Origin: Nymphaea colorata
Taxonomy: Eukaryota > Streptophyta > Magnoliopsida > Nymphaeales > Nymphaeaceae
Length of the DNA stretch: 64,000 nucleotides
Assembly: GCF_008831285.2 (NCBI RefSeq)
Contig: NC_045138.2
Location: 19,997,934 to 20,061,933 of the forward strand
Reading direction: 5' to 3'
Positions within the stretch are counted from its first letter, which is position 1, and the number at the start of each line of letters is the position of its first letter. Under the pieces are notes generated by a model, which made no database searches, was not told the DNA's origin, and was given only the letters and a program-made list of their open reading frames with translations. Below, in pieces: positions 13,501 to 26,700 of this stretch. A program made the position numbers and the translations under genes.

Positions 13501-15348
13501 ATAATTAAATATACCAAATCAAATGTTAGTTCATACTTCTTTCAAAATTCTTGACCCGAGTCAACTAAATAGAACTACAATGTGAGTGGTGTGGGCCACT
13601 GCCCACACCAGCTCATGAAAGTCTCTATTGAGATGGTGCTGGACTAGGGTCAAGCCGTGGGTAGTGTTCATGATAGACCATAGTCAGTGCCCCACAGGAA
13701 TCAACCCTATTTGGTTTAGTATACATGACTTTGGGGGCAAAGTCCAAGTTTTAGTAGGCTCGAATGGTCTCAGCCCATTAAGAGTCAAGCCCCTAACTTC
13801 TTGCCCATGAATGAGGGCAAATACTTTTATAAAAGCAGACAGTAAGCATTAAAAACAAAAGCCCGCCGGTTTAACTTATCCATCAAGACTTATTTTCATC
13901 TCAAAAAAATTTCACCGCGTTTGAATGTGGAGGCACGATAGGCTTGCTCCGCCGAGACTCTCCACATTTACACCACAAATGAAACATAGATCTTGCTAGC
14001 CAACATAGACAAGCCTTTTCGAAACATTAATCGTACAACACTACCGGCGGAACTAAAAAGTTTAGCTGAGGAGCACTGATCCGTCTTATTATTGCAATGG
14101 ATTAAATGCATTGTAGAGCTACAGGAAACTAGTGTGGGCACCTCATATGGCGAAGCCGGATTCCAACACATGATAATAAAACTTTCGTAAAGATTTACAC
14201 ATGCTGGGGTGGGCACTTGCCCATGTCTTCTTATCAAACGTTCTTTTGAGGACATGATATAAAAGAGTGTGACGTCCCTTATATTTAGAGTTTAAGATTA
14301 GAGAAGAATCACATTTGAAGATTTTGTAAGCCGGTCGACCATTCCAAAGTGCTGTTAAATATGCAAAGCATTATAATATCATTCACTTCCCTTAAATTAG
14401 ATTCGATGACTGATTATTGAACTTGACCCTGACACCAATTAATTGTGACACCTTGTTTCACAAACTAGTTTAAGTTTTTGAGTAATTGATCTCAAATTAC
14501 TTTTATACTTTGATTTTGTTTCTACATATAATAACTAAGAATTTGGACAATACTTTACTGGATCTTCCATATAAGTGAAAATGCATCACTGATAGGAGTG
14601 CCCAAAGGAGCTTTTTTTTTTTTTTTTTTTTCAAATGAATGAAGTCGGGACCAGTCCTTTTTTGTAACCTCTTGCAGTAGTACGACAAAGAATCCATGGA
14701 TTTAAGATCTATCGGATTTTATTGCATGTTCTAAGAGGGTTCAGGTCATAATTTTTCAGTTGGAGTCACACTACAAAAGAGAAAAATAGAAACACTCTAT
14801 GCTTATAAGTAACTCACAACCTTCTGTTGAATTTACTAAAATGCACAAGCATGTGCAGAAGGAATGTGTGGAGGAGGGCCAATGAATCAAGCTGAGCATC
14901 AGGCTGATCCAGGCCCAATTTCAATAAAAAAAGTTAAAATAAGCAATTTTAATATATAAATATATTTGTAATAAATAAATTATAAAAATTTTATATACAT
15001 ACATAAAGAAATTAAAAGGTGGCTTCAGCTTTTAAACATCACATAACCATCTAATCAAGACCATCTTGATCTATCATGTTAGATGGTTAAGAAACAAACA
15101 AACAAAAATGATGATGAGTGTTTTCATCATCTAATACTATTTTACACCATTTCTTCTTTTTTTTTTCTTTTATTCACCCATTTGCTATGAACAATACTTG
15201 TTAAATGGCTGAATGATTCTAGGTAGCCACAGTTTTACATTGGCAGAATAGAGCCTAGCCTGAGAAGTTGTTGGGTAACCCGAAGCCCCTTTTTACGGCC
15301 TGACTCAAGCCCCAATGACCGTTGGGTATTCAACTTCATACCCACTCT
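10568..15348. other. Repeat-rich spacer, no gene seen
   Basis: The stretch holds low-complexity pieces: (GA)n at 11541-11565 and 13300-13320, several poly-A/T tracts, and a Gly/Pro-poor GTCAGCC-rich stretch at 12020-12270. The words GTGGTGGAGCC (11236) and ACCGGCGGAACTA (14042) resemble the end of the hAT element at 28684. 11620-11700 and 13330-13420 share words such as CTGCCGTCTACTTTTTGCA, so they are copies of one dispersed repeat. No coding potential is supported. Confidence 0.45.
11275..11370. repeat. 48-bp perfect tandem duplication
   Basis: The unit beginning TTCACATATTTATATATC occurs twice back to back (11275-11322 and 11323-11370) with no differences. The identity indicates a recent event or a copying artefact. 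Confidence 0.95.
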
Positions 15349-15809
15349 TAGGAGTGAACAACGAGTTGAGCTCGACTGGTTAACGCTCGGTGCATGAACG
15401 AGTTCGAACCGAATCATTTGCTTAATGAATTGAGCTCAAGTTCATGAGTCGACTCGTTCAAATAATCGAGTTGAGTTCAAGCTCAACACGTAACTGCCGA
15501 GTCGAGCTCAAGCCTTAATTGAGTTTGTCGAGCCTTAATCAAGTCGATACATTCAAACGAGTTTACGAGTTTGTCGAGACTTAATCGAGTCGAGCTCGAG
15601 CTCAGCACGTAACGATGAATATCAATTCTATTCAAACGAGTTTGTCGAGCCTTAATCGAGTTGATCTCGAGCTCAACACGTAACTGTCGAATCGAACTCA
15701 AGCTGCTTCCGTTGAGCTATTCTTGAGCTCGAGCCGAGTCTAGCTTGAGGTTTCATTAGTCGAGCAGGGCTACTGAACTCAGGCTCAACTCAGCTGGTGT
15801 TCACCCCTA
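15349..15809. mobile_element. hAT-type MITE with perfect 8-bp target duplication
   Basis: The ends are TAGGAGTGAACAACGAG and (reverse complement of the right end) TAGGGGTGAACACCAG. The element is flanked on both sides by CCCACTCT, an exact 8-bp target-site duplication. The interior is about 460 bp of CTCGA-rich sequence with internal repeats of 'tttgtcgagccttaatcgagt'. There is no transposase, so it is a non-autonomous hAT element. Confidence 0.92.
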
Positions 15810-18410
15810 CCCACTCTTACAAATAATGTCAGACACAAAAAAGTTATTTATCTATTGACAAAGTCTGCGTTAGAATTAAAAACAATTTTTTATAAAAAAA
15901 AAATCAGAACATGACTCCTCGTGTGGTCACCAACACGACGCCAAAATGAGGCAACTTGCCATCAAAGTAAAGATGAATCATTATCGCATTGAGTTAGATT
16001 TATGAAGTTTAATACTTGATCACAACTATGTTCACGTAATATGGTAGGTATTTGTCCAACCTCAGCTTGTATATAAAAATAAATTAGTGCCACGGAAAGC
16101 CGTGCGCGTGTTGGCTGTGTCATTTTTGTACGCGGGTTTAATTAATTTATATTTGTTCTCGTGAGATTTGGTGGTTGGATCTAACTCTCGTCTTAATAAT
16201 GATAATAATAATAATAATGATAATAACAACAAAATCAATTCTAGTGGATGAAAGCGTCCTATTCTGAAACAGTCGTTGTCTGATGATTTATTGATTTATT
16301 AGACAATTAGGAGTTCGGTATAATTTATATTGGTTGAGGAGTCACTTACAGGAGGAAAAAGTAAATGAGAATTATTGTGTAACCCACCTTAACATAATTT
16401 CCCTTATCACCCTTCTTTGTTGTGCTCCTCAATCATAGACAAAACATGTTTTTTTTCAAAAAAAATGTGATAAATTAAATGACCGTTTAAAACTTTTTTT
16501 TAAAAATGTTTTTTTTTTGAAAAAAATAAAAAACGAAAAACCCTTTCTTAATGTGTTTTTTGCGTTTTTTTTACTTTTTTCAGCTTTTTTATTACCAAAC
16601 ATTTTTCTTTTTATTTTTATTTGTTGGAAAACTACTTATCTTTTGATGTTTGTTTTTCTAGTTTCTCACTTTTTTTATTTTTCCTCTATTTTTAGTTTTT
16701 TAAACTTTTTTAAAAATTACTTTATTTTTCTCATTTTTTATGTTTTTTCAAATTCACCGTATTATACCTAAAAAAACCTCGCTGTTTAAAACTCTAAAAA
16801 GTTGTTTGTGACTATGTCCTCAATATTTGGAGTATAGGGGAATAGCCCGCTCATATGAATCAAACTTATGACGGGGTTTTTATGATTTGTCAACTCAACT
16901 AGCTATGTTATACTTTTTGAACCACTTACGAGTACCTCTTTTACCTACGTCTTTTTTAAAATTTAATCCCAAATAAAAATGTATTTGTTCTAGAGACTAA
17001 AAACTCAAAAAGTATTCAAAGTTCATTAAAACTCCGCTAAACTTGAGAACATGTGAGTTGATGAGTATAGTGCAACTGGCTCGAGCTAGTCTTCAATAGA
17101 GTTCACGTGCTTACTTCTTATGCCAATTGGAGGAAAGTGATGTAAAATCTAAGGTGCTTCATGAGATCTAACTCAAGCAGCTAAGTCCTAATGGCGAAGA
17201 AAGGGGGTTTCCGTTCTCATATCAGGTGGTAAGATAAAATACTTTTTCCGTTTGCTTACAAATAGGATTTGTAGTGTTTTTAACAAATCTTGTAAGAGTT
17301 TAGGAGTAAATTTTTTTTTTCAATAATTAACAATGTAAAAATATAATTTTTTTTTTTATCCAACAAAGATATTACCATAGTAAAGGTGTTGTTTCAAGCA
17401 CACAAAGTTTTTCTTGTCAAATACATTTTAAAAGTATGACACTTGGTTTTGACGTCTGAACCCACTTTTATCGGATCTCAAATCCATACTTTTTCCACTA
17501 TAACATTAATTTGATATCCATATTGGGGGTGGATGCTGAAATCCATAGTTGGATAAAACTGTGGATTTCAGGTGCCATGGATTTCAAGTTCTTCGGATTT
17601 AAGATACGTGGGGAATCAAACGCAACCAAAGATAAGATTCTTCCTGACTAGTGCCTCTTAACTAATTTTTCTGACGCTGTAAACGTTAAATAATTACCTT
17701 CTTCTGAGAATCGTTTGAATTTTCTTAACGTTGCATCTTCTCCTAGCCAACGTTCTAAAAAATATTTAAACGTTCTTTCTTGGTGCTTTCTTTCGTTCAT
17801 GGCTGGCTCTGTCCTCTGCCTTCCCCCTCCAGTCTCCACGTTGTCCCTTTCGCAACGACCCAAAAGTGAGAATAAAATAATAGTAGAAAAATTCGAACCC
17901 TCTTGTCTCCGACCGTTTGCGCCGACGCTACACAGATTCCCACTGCTCCAAACGGTCCCCATCTCCCAACATCATTTCATATGCATGTATGAGAATTCAA
18001 ATCCGAGCGTTAGCACTCCTGAATTAGCGACGGTTTATAGTATAGCAAGGATTTATAATATATTAGTAATAGAATTTTAATTACATATAGGAAAATCAAA
18101 ACAAGTCGACTGTGAGTTTTACCATATGACTAAATATTTAAAAGCTATGACCAAGGCAACATAAACTGTCGCTAAAAACATCATAAATTGTTCTTGTATC
18201 AGAAAACAGGGGTTTTTACAAACATGGCGAATTGGCAGACTTCTTTGTGACTGTGACAAGTATTATATGAATCTGCTTCAATTTTTTGGATAAATTTATA
18301 AGACACTTAAGTGGTATTTTAGCTGTCAAATGCCATCATCCATATTGTCTTATTTAGCTCTTTCTTTTGAATTATTTAAAATTAGTGTAGAAATCTATAC
18401 AAGTATATAG
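15810..18410. other. AT-rich spacer, no recognised gene
   Basis: 16440-16790 is a T/A-rich stretch. 17440-17620 carries the AATCCATGGATTTC words also seen near 8900 and 59650. 17650-17960 is less AT-rich and open on both strands (about 104 and 121 codons), but neither peptide is recognisable. Confidence 0.4.
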
Positions 18411-18805
18411 GAACGAGTTCAGCTAACTCAAGTTCAACTCGAACTCGCTTGATAAACTTGACTTGTCGAGTTAAGAAATGAACTCGACAACCTAAACGAG
18501 TCGAGCTCGAGTTAAGTGGGCTCTCCTCAGCTGAACTCGGTTAAGCTCGAAAAAGAAAATATATAAAATACGTTTTACAAAATTATCAAAAAAAAAAAGA
18601 TTGCTCAAATGGGTATGCATGGGCTCGATTCAAGCCAAATCGAACCGAGTTTGAATTTTAAAAACTCTAGCCGAGTGGAGCTCGAGCTAATGAAATCGAA
18701 CTCGACTCGAGTTTGAGCCATGTTCAAGTTTCTTTGAAGACACTCAAGCCGAGTTCAGGCTGACTCAACTCGACTCAAACTCACTCATGAACAGCCGTGC
18801 TTATA
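18411..18805. repeat. CTCGA-rich dispersed repeat, probable hAT-MITE relative
   Basis: Dense GAACTCGACTCGAG variants run across the segment with opposite-strand complementarity. It ends in GAACAGCCGTGCTTATAAG. I could not define matching terminal repeats or a target duplication, so it may be truncated or nested. Confidence 0.6.
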
Positions 18806-19243
18806 AGGGCTGATAGGCGATAGGCATTATAGCAGTGGTCAATATTAGACCAGCTTTAACGTGAACCAATACCCCAAATGAGAAAATGACTATGAAGTGT
18901 CAATATATAAACAAATTTGTGTGGGCAATTGCCACACATGCCCATTCCTGCCTCCGCCATTGGCATATACTACATTTTCACGAAGGGTGAAAGTGTCATT
19001 TGTGTAAGCTAGAATGAACTTGAAAGAAGGGCCCTAAAAGTCTTTTATTTTCGAGTATGAAAGCATCGTGCCTAAAGGGGCTGGTTATGTTGATTTATCA
19101 TACGATGCTGAGCTGGTCACACGTTATATATATATATATATATCAAAGTGTATCCGTGCCAAAATGGAAGACCTAGAGATGATCGATTGTAGACAAATTG
19201 CTTTAGCTAAGTCAGATTTTGACAAATTGACTTGACTCACCAA

Positions 19244-19522
19244 GAGGGTGTTTGGATGACGCTTCAAGATCATCAAGTTTAGGAATCGAAATTTAGTTTT
19301 GATTCTAAACCATATTTTTAGAATTTTTGGGTGCTATTGAGACTATGCTTGAAAAAAAAAAAAAAAAACTTAATTCTGACAAAATTTGAATTTGTAAAAA
19401 GGAGTGATAAACCTGACCCCTATAGTTATTCATAAAACCCAGGTTTTAAATGTGCCACCCAAACATATAAACCAACATTTAAATAATTAAAAAATAGTTC
19501 TGGGTGTGATCCAAATGCCTCC
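19244..19522. mobile_element. Probable MITE with imperfect TTTGGAT ends
   Basis: The left end GAGGGTGTTTGGATGACGC and the reverse complement of the right end, GGAGGCATTTGGATCACAC, match at most positions. The interior is non-coding and AT-rich. A clear target duplication was not found, so the superfamily is open. Confidence 0.55.
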
Positions 19523-21138
19523 TAAGTTTTGTTCTTAGTTAGTGTGGAGTGTTGGCCCGCCTATTTTTTTAGTATATTTTGTCTTTTATAGGTTTGCCCA
19601 AATCTCCATGTTTAAAAAGGATGCGGTTTTAGTAATTTTCTTTTATCTTTTCCATGATAGTGGAAGAAACTTTGTGTGGCCATGGACTTAGGTGAACTTT
19701 GTCTTTGACTTATAAATATTTATATTTGTGTCTTCTTCTTTCTTCTTTTCTTTGTTTTCTTCTCTCTCTTCTTTGTTGAGGGCCTCGTTCCGACAAGTCT
19801 GTCCCTTTTTCTATTTATTTTACAGATATTTTTTTTTTATTTTTCATGGGCCTATACTATATATTTTTCACATCTCTTTTGAATAAATGTCACAATGTTT
19901 TTTTAAGTCATAATTTTTTTTTTACTAATTCACGGCCGATCCCGGGTTGTAGATGATATTTTTTATTCATTCACAACTTATTTAGCTGAACTCCCACCAG
20001 TACAAACGTTTTGGATTTGATTGCTTTAGTTCTAAGTTCCAAGGGGATTTAAGATCGTAAAACTTTAGATCCTCATCCTTCATGAGTTATAACAAAGGTC
20101 TAAAACCTTATCTTTAAAATATGAAAAAATTATACTATATATTCCTAAATTGTATGTCAATCTTAAAACTATGTTTCTCAAATTCATAATTTGTTGCTAA
20201 GGTTCCTTAATAAAACAAATCTTCATAGCTAGGGTTTAAGATAGTAAAACTTTCCCTTTCCCTTAAGTAGTGTTTGATAGTAGTAAAACTTTTCCTTGTG
20301 TAGTACTTGATAGCCTCGGACTTCAGATTCAAGATTACTACACTAAAAGGTGTGCACTATATAATGCTTAGTTTAAACAAACTGAGGATCTTAGTGGCAT
20401 GAATCTTAAGTTGTGCTGGCGTGAGCGATAGCAATGGTGCACCTTTCTTAAAAAGTATTATTTCAAACAAAATTCTAAAAGGCTTTAGAAATTAAAGACA
20501 AGCCAATGCACTAAAAGTGAAATATCTTTTAAAAAAGAGATGTACAGGCTATAAAAGGCTGCAATGGATACATCTTTTTTCTCAATGTATTTTCTTTATT
20601 AAAGGAGAAAGAGAAAAGAGAAGAAAAGTGTTTCTTATGAGTTGCCAACTAGAGAGATAAATGGGTTACCACACAATGTCAATGTAGTGAGCCCTAAGTA
20701 ATATTTGCCAAGATATATTAAAATCAGCTGGGATTCAGGTAAGTCAAAATGAATACATTCTTTTTACTGTATACATATTTGTATCATTTAATTGTTATTA
20801 ATTAATTTAACCCTTTGTAGATTGATTATCTTTCATAGTTATATATTTTTTATTGATGTAACCTTTTGTATGGTCTTCTGTGTTTCAGTATATTTTATTA
20901 TTTATTTATCTTTCTGACAAACGACAGTTTTTTACTGTTTTCTGATACAAGTGGTTTCAGTCTGGAATTCAAAGAATTTTCTTTTTAGGTTGGAGTGTCA
21001 ATTCTTTTTTTTTTTTCTTGAAACTTTGCATCTTAACAATCCACTTTGCCCACGGCCAGCACTCCAACCTCACCCCACATCTAACTATTACAGCAATCTC
21101 AACTTTTTAATTCATGAACCATATCAAAGTTTTGTCAG

Positions 21139-21215
<77 letters not shown>

Positions 21216-22160
21216 CTTTATGGGGATAAATAAATGAATAAAAATCTCTCATTTGGACCTTAAACGGAGCATCCTAAAATGGATCTGAGATTATCAGTTG
21301 AGCCGTAAATTCCGCCTACATTATAGGATTACTAAACGGGACTATAGGAGGTCCCAACAAAGTTGGATTCACTAGTAATGACCACGTTCAAACGCGAATA
21401 GGTAGTGCTAATCTCTAACTCATTACATAGTTATCTTTTTCACGTATGCAGTGCATAATGAAAAAATGTTAAAAAGTAAGTGGTTCTGGTTTTACTTTTC
21501 ACTTTTCATCCCAAGGTTCGGTACTTTTTTCTCAAACTCTTCCCTTTGGTTCTATGATCAATTGAGTCCCGGCCTACTTAATTTTGTATTAAACCCCTCC
21601 TTTCTTTTCACTAAGGTCTAGAACTGCACCTGCTCGCAGAAAGATTAAACATTTATGGGAATCGAACTAGTGACTGGACTATTGGTCTACTAAACTGCGA
21701 TAAACCCCTTAGATGGTTGATGTTAATTTACTCAAATTAATAAAAAATAATAATTAGTTCATAGACTTAGCCACAAGAACTAATTTGGAATAACTGAGCA
21801 AAAACAAGGGCGCATTTTTCAATACTGATAAGCCAGGACCGTGATTGACAATCTTCTATAAGTTAAGGACGGATTTGGGAAAATAATCCCTTTTCAAAAT
21901 GTACAGCTGAGCAGCTAAATCGGGGCTTTGCCGGAAAAGACCTCAGACGCCCTTAGTTCCAGAAAATGACAACCAGACTCCAAAGGGGAAAATCTTACGA
22001 GGGCAAAAAAGTCTTTTTACTAGGAAAAACTAAAGTTGCCTCCCGTCAAACGCCGGCTGAAGAAGAAGATGAGACTTACACACCCGTTATCATCCAGCAA
22101 TGCATGTTCTTATCCCTTAATCTTCGATCATTTGTTCTCCTTTTTCTGCTTCTCAGCCTC
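19523..22160. other. Spacer upstream of GH3 copy 2, no gene seen
   Basis: It is AT-rich with poly-T runs. 21140-21210 is a microsatellite (listed separately). From about 21900 the composition becomes more balanced toward the promoter of the next gene. Confidence 0.5.
21140..21210. repeat. (AT)n microsatellite, about 35 units
   Basis: An uninterrupted AT dinucleotide run, one of the longest in the window. It is about 1 kb upstream of the GH3 promoter. Confidence 0.97.
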
Positions 22161-22168
22161 TATAAATA
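22161..22168 (+). promoter_or_regulatory. TATA box of GH3 copy 2
   Basis: TATAAATA in the context CAGCCTCTATAAATACTC is a strong plant TATA match. It lies about 43 bases before the ATG at 22204, which would place transcription start near 22190, followed by a leader exon that ends at the donor CAAG/GTTTG (22234/22235). The position agrees with the spliced leader model of the gene downstream. Confidence 0.75.
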
Positions 22169-22234
22169 CTCTTTATCGTGGAAGCTCTCTCATCTCGTCG
22201 TCGATGTTCGGAGCTCGACAAAAAGCAGCTCAAG

Positions 22235-23716
22235 GTTTGATGTTTTCCTGAGTGTCTGGTGTATGTTTGTGTATTACGTTTGTTTCTTGTGTTATGTGAA
22301 TGAATGGTGTTCTTTGGGGAGTGAAGAGAGGTCCAGCTTTATGTGTTTTTCTTCGTCTATCTTTGGGAGGTCGATTTCTGTTCATTTTGGTTTTCCTGTT
22401 TTGGTAAAGTTAGTGTGGTTACGGGTAGTTGGTGATCGTTCTTAGGAGATAGAATGCTCGTTACTGTGAGTTCTGGCGTGCATTGTTCTTCTTCTTCTTC
22501 CTTGCTTCCTTCAAAAATCCGGGAGTTGGTTGAAAGATCAGGTGCTTGTAAACGTGTGTTTTCTAGGAGGGGAGAGTCCATTGGGTTGTCGGTGAGTCTT
22601 CTAGAACATGGTACTGATAGTGTTGGGTTTTGCTTTATTCAAGAGAAGTGAGGCAAATCCATTTCTTCGCTTTTGCTTCTTTAGTTGGTCCTCTTTGAAA
22701 AGTGATTTCTTTGAGTCTGATATTTTGGAGTTAGTATAAATACATACTCTGTTTTACGGATGGGGGACGATGGGAATGCTTGCTACCGTGATGCTTTGTC
22801 GTGCATTGTTCCTTTTCTCTGTTCTTAAGATTGATTACAGTAGAAAGATGGCTCAACAAGGAAGTGTCTGTTGTGGTATTTTAAAACAGATGTTTATTGC
22901 ATCGGTCGTTGTATATCACATCTTGCGAATTCAACTTTTTTTGTCTATCGATGTTATTCAGTTTAGCATTATATTGCATCGACGAATCTTTTTGTTTGAA
23001 CAAAAACTGTGATTAGTTATGGAAAGATGGGAGCCGTAACCTTCGGTGATTTAATAACTGTTGTTACTTGAAACATGAAAACTTACTGAAACTTCTTTTA
23101 TGTTGATCTGGGAGACTCAACTCCGGTTGCTTCGAGTTTCTTCTTTGTTCTTGCTTAATCTAAGGTTCGTCTGACGTTCGGTAGGCAGGGCACCGTTGTT
23201 CTGCTCGCCCTTTTCTCTCTTCCCTTTACTATTACTTTCTAGGCGTTTTATCGCTCTTTTCTCACTTCTCTCTCTCTCGCTCTTTCTCACTTTTTTGGGA
23301 AGAGATACTTTTTGTTTCTGTGATGGTGCATGTGCACCTGTCCTGTTTTGTCTGCCTTATCTTCTTTTCACTCAACGTCGCCTTTACTCAAGCCCATTCT
23401 TGTATATCTTTGTTTCGTGAATCTTGTTCTGCCTTCAGATACTTTGCAGCTTTTTTGATAAGAAAAATTTACCCCTTGCTTTACTCTCTATATTCTTGTT
23501 TTGCATTCCAATTTCATGAAGGCATCTTGTTCCTTTTCTTGTGGCTTCAGTTATATAAGGTTCCTGAATTATCTAGAAAAAAGTACGATCTTTCCCTTAC
23601 CGATACATCTGGTCCCTCCTCTATTCCAATATTGCTTTTTTGGATCATGTTACCGTTTATTGTTCTAATTTCAATTCTTAGTTTCTACTTTCTAACCATT
23701 TTCAATCTCAATCTAG
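22235..23716 (+). other. Leader intron of GH3 copy 2
   Basis: The donor CAAG/GTTTGATG and the acceptor TCTAATCTAG-like ...ATCTAG/GCCTTGG bound about 1.48 kb of T-rich sequence, typical of plant introns. Open frames inside it are hydrophobic translations of T-rich DNA. Long leader introns near the promoter are often expression-enhancing in plants (known in general; inference here). Confidence 0.6.
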
Positions 23717-23727
23717 GCCTTGGAAGC

Positions 23728-26700
23728 ATGGCATCTTTCAGAGCCAGCATTGTCTTTGTTCTTTTGGTATCAGTATACATCTGCATTGGGCAGGCAGAGC
23801 ATGTTAAATACAAGGATCCAAAAGAGCCACTTGGAGTTAGGATCAATGACTTGATGAAGCGAATGACTCTAGAAGAAAAGATTGGACAGATGACCCAAAT
23901 TGACCGAAGCGTTGCATCTGCAGATGTAATTCAAAAGTATTTCATAGGTATATTTACTTTTTGGCGTAAAGTCACACTTTTAGCTTTAGATTGTTAGTAT
24001 TGTTGGGTATGCATTTATGTGCTATGGGTTTGTGGATACTAAGCATAAATAAATCCAACAGGCAGTTTGTTGAGTGGAGGTGGAAGCGTACCTCACCTCC
24101 AAGCCACTGCAAAAGAATGGGTTGATATGGTAAATGGGTTTCAGAAAGGAGCTATGTCTACCCGTCTCCAGATCCCAATGATTTATGGCATTGACGCTGT
24201 TCATGGTCACAACAATGTTTACAAGGCTACCATATTCCCCCACAATGTTGGTCTTGGAGCTACCAGGCAAGTAATGAAATTCAAACTAATTGAACATTTC
24301 AGAGATTTGGGAAATGGGTATTATTAGATTGATTACTGTCAATGATGCACGTATATAGTTCATTATGTCCATCATAAGTCTCATGATTCTTGGTTTCTCA
24401 TGTGTATTAATTCCTGTTTTCGCTTTAGGGATCCTGAACTTGTGAAGAGAATTGGTGAGGCAACTGCTTTGGAAGTTAGAGCGACTGGCATCCCTTATGT
24501 TTTCGCACCTTGTGTTGCGGTAAAAATGAAATTCATTGTTCACTTCTCAAAACCATACAGAGTTCCATAACAATTTTAATGGGATTGGTGTTCACTGTGG
24601 TTATGTCAGCCTTTTAACTCTGGCAACTGGACTATAAACAGGTTTGCAGGGATCCAAGATGGGGCCGCTGCTATGAGAGCTACAGTGAGGATCCTAAGGT
24701 TGTTAAAGCTATGACAGAAATTATTCCTGGTTTACAGGGACAATTACCTTCAGGTTCAAGCAAAGGAGTCCCTTTTGTCGCTGGAAAGTGAGTCAACATT
24801 AACATATTGTAGTTTAGTGTTGATCTATCTTTGGCTATAAATGGTTGTTTCTCCATGCCTCCTTTGCAGTCGCCATGTAGCTGCCTGCGCCAAGCACTAC
24901 GTGGGTGATGGCGGCACACATGATGGAATCAACGAGAATAACACCATTATCAGTCGTACTGGCCTCCTCAGAATTCACATGGCTCCATATTATGATGCTG
25001 TTTACAAGGGGGTTTCGACTGTCATGGTTTCTTATTCAAGCTGGAATGGAAAAAAAATGCATGCAAACCGTGATTTAGTTACTGGTTATCTCAAGAACCA
25101 CCTCAAGTTCAGAGTACGTTGACCCACATGTATTATATGTCATTTTTCGAATGAATATGCAGCTGACCTTCAAATTTATGCTAATGGCTGTGGAACCAGC
25201 GGGAGAATCATTTTAACATGGGTGCATATGTGATCATGTTGCAGGGATTTGTTATTTCAGATTGGATGGGCATTGACAGGATCACATCTCCACCACATGC
25301 AAATTATTCATATTCAGTTCATGCTGGAATTCATGCTGGCATTGATATGGTAAATGCAGTTTTTCAATTGTTAACAGAGATTGTCATTTAATATTTCATT
25401 TTGATGTACCAAATATTTGCAATCCAATGTGCTGAACTCTGTAATAAATGCAGACTTCATATTTCATAACAATGCTATAGCTAACAATTATGTTTATTTT
25501 GAACTAGGCTGGTGTAGAAGACATCATAATAATTCTTCAAATTTTAATATCTGTTCTTACCCTCTACTCTTAAATGGTCAATGTATCTTCCTGAACAGGA
25601 TTTTATATTTTATCAACATTTATTCCTATTCTTTGCATGTGCTGTGATCTTTTTTTTATTATTATTCTTACATAGCTAATATAGCTTTGCAGACAGTTAC
25701 TGATCTAAAAACGCTTCTGCAGATCATGGTTCCATATAACTACACAGAGTTCATTGAAGAGCTAACCCGCCAAGTTAAAAATAAGTTGATTCCAATGAGC
25801 AGAATTGATGATGCAGTTGGGCGGATATTGCGAGTCAAGTTTGTGATGGGGCTTTTTGAGAAGCCCTATGGTGATTACAGTTTAGTGGACGAACTTGGCA
25901 GTCAGGTCTGCATCTCTTCATATATCTCTATTTTGTTCGAAAAAGTATGCAATTATGGTGATGCATGTTTATGATCCCTAAAGAAAAACCAAATTCTCTT
26001 TCTGGAAACCATGACAGTTCATTTAAGTAATGAATTTCTGAAACACCTTTCTGGATGTGAACTTTTTACAAATTGTGATGCTTACAGATGAACTCATGAA
26101 TTGTCTTTTTGTTGGCAGGTTCATAGAGAATTGGCAAGGGAGGCTGTTAGGAAATCACTTGTTCTGCTTAAAAATGGAAAGCGAGGCACCAAGCCTGTGT
26201 TGCCACTTGACAAGAAGGCCCCTAAGATCCTTGTCGCCGGAACCCACGCCGACAACTTGGGCTACCAGTGTGGTGGATGGACAATCCAATGGCAAGGTGT
26301 ATCAGGAAACAATGATACCAAAGGTAGAACTCATCAGATGGCACAGTTATTATTGGATTTTGCGCATCCGGAATGTCATATCTCCATGACATGACTGGTT
26401 TTCCTTCTATCCATATATCCTGATGAAAGTTTCTTCCTCCTTTCAGGAACAACCATTCTCAGTGCTGTGAAGTCAACGGTCAGCCCCAAGACTGAAGTTG
26501 TGTTTGAAGAGAATCCGAGCGCAGACTTTGTGAAGGAGGGTGAATTTTCTTATGCCATTGTGGCTGTTGGCGAGGCTCCTTATGCAGAAACATTTGGCGA
26601 CAGCATGAACTTAACCATGCTCAGCCCTGGTCCTTCTATTATCCAAAGCGTTTGCAAATCTGTGAAGTGTGCTGTGGTCATCATCTCAGGCAGGCCCATT

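Noticed and set aside
15483-15701. Ser/Leu/Glu-rich frame (SSSSTRLSLDK)
   Set aside because: It is a translation of CTCGA repeats inside the hAT MITE.
17648-18080. Overlapping frames of 104 and 121 codons on opposite strands
   Set aside because: No recognisable domain on either strand, no gene context, and no consistent splice sites.
21966-22445. 159-codon frame over the GH3 promoter and leader
   Set aside because: It runs through the TATA box and the leader donor site, with no domain. It is chance openness.
23320-23727. Upstream in-frame extension of the GH3 first exon (starting MMVHVHLSC)
   Set aside because: It translates T-rich leader intron sequence. The start at 23728 gives a normal signal peptide and family-typical length, and an AG acceptor at 23716 ends the intron.
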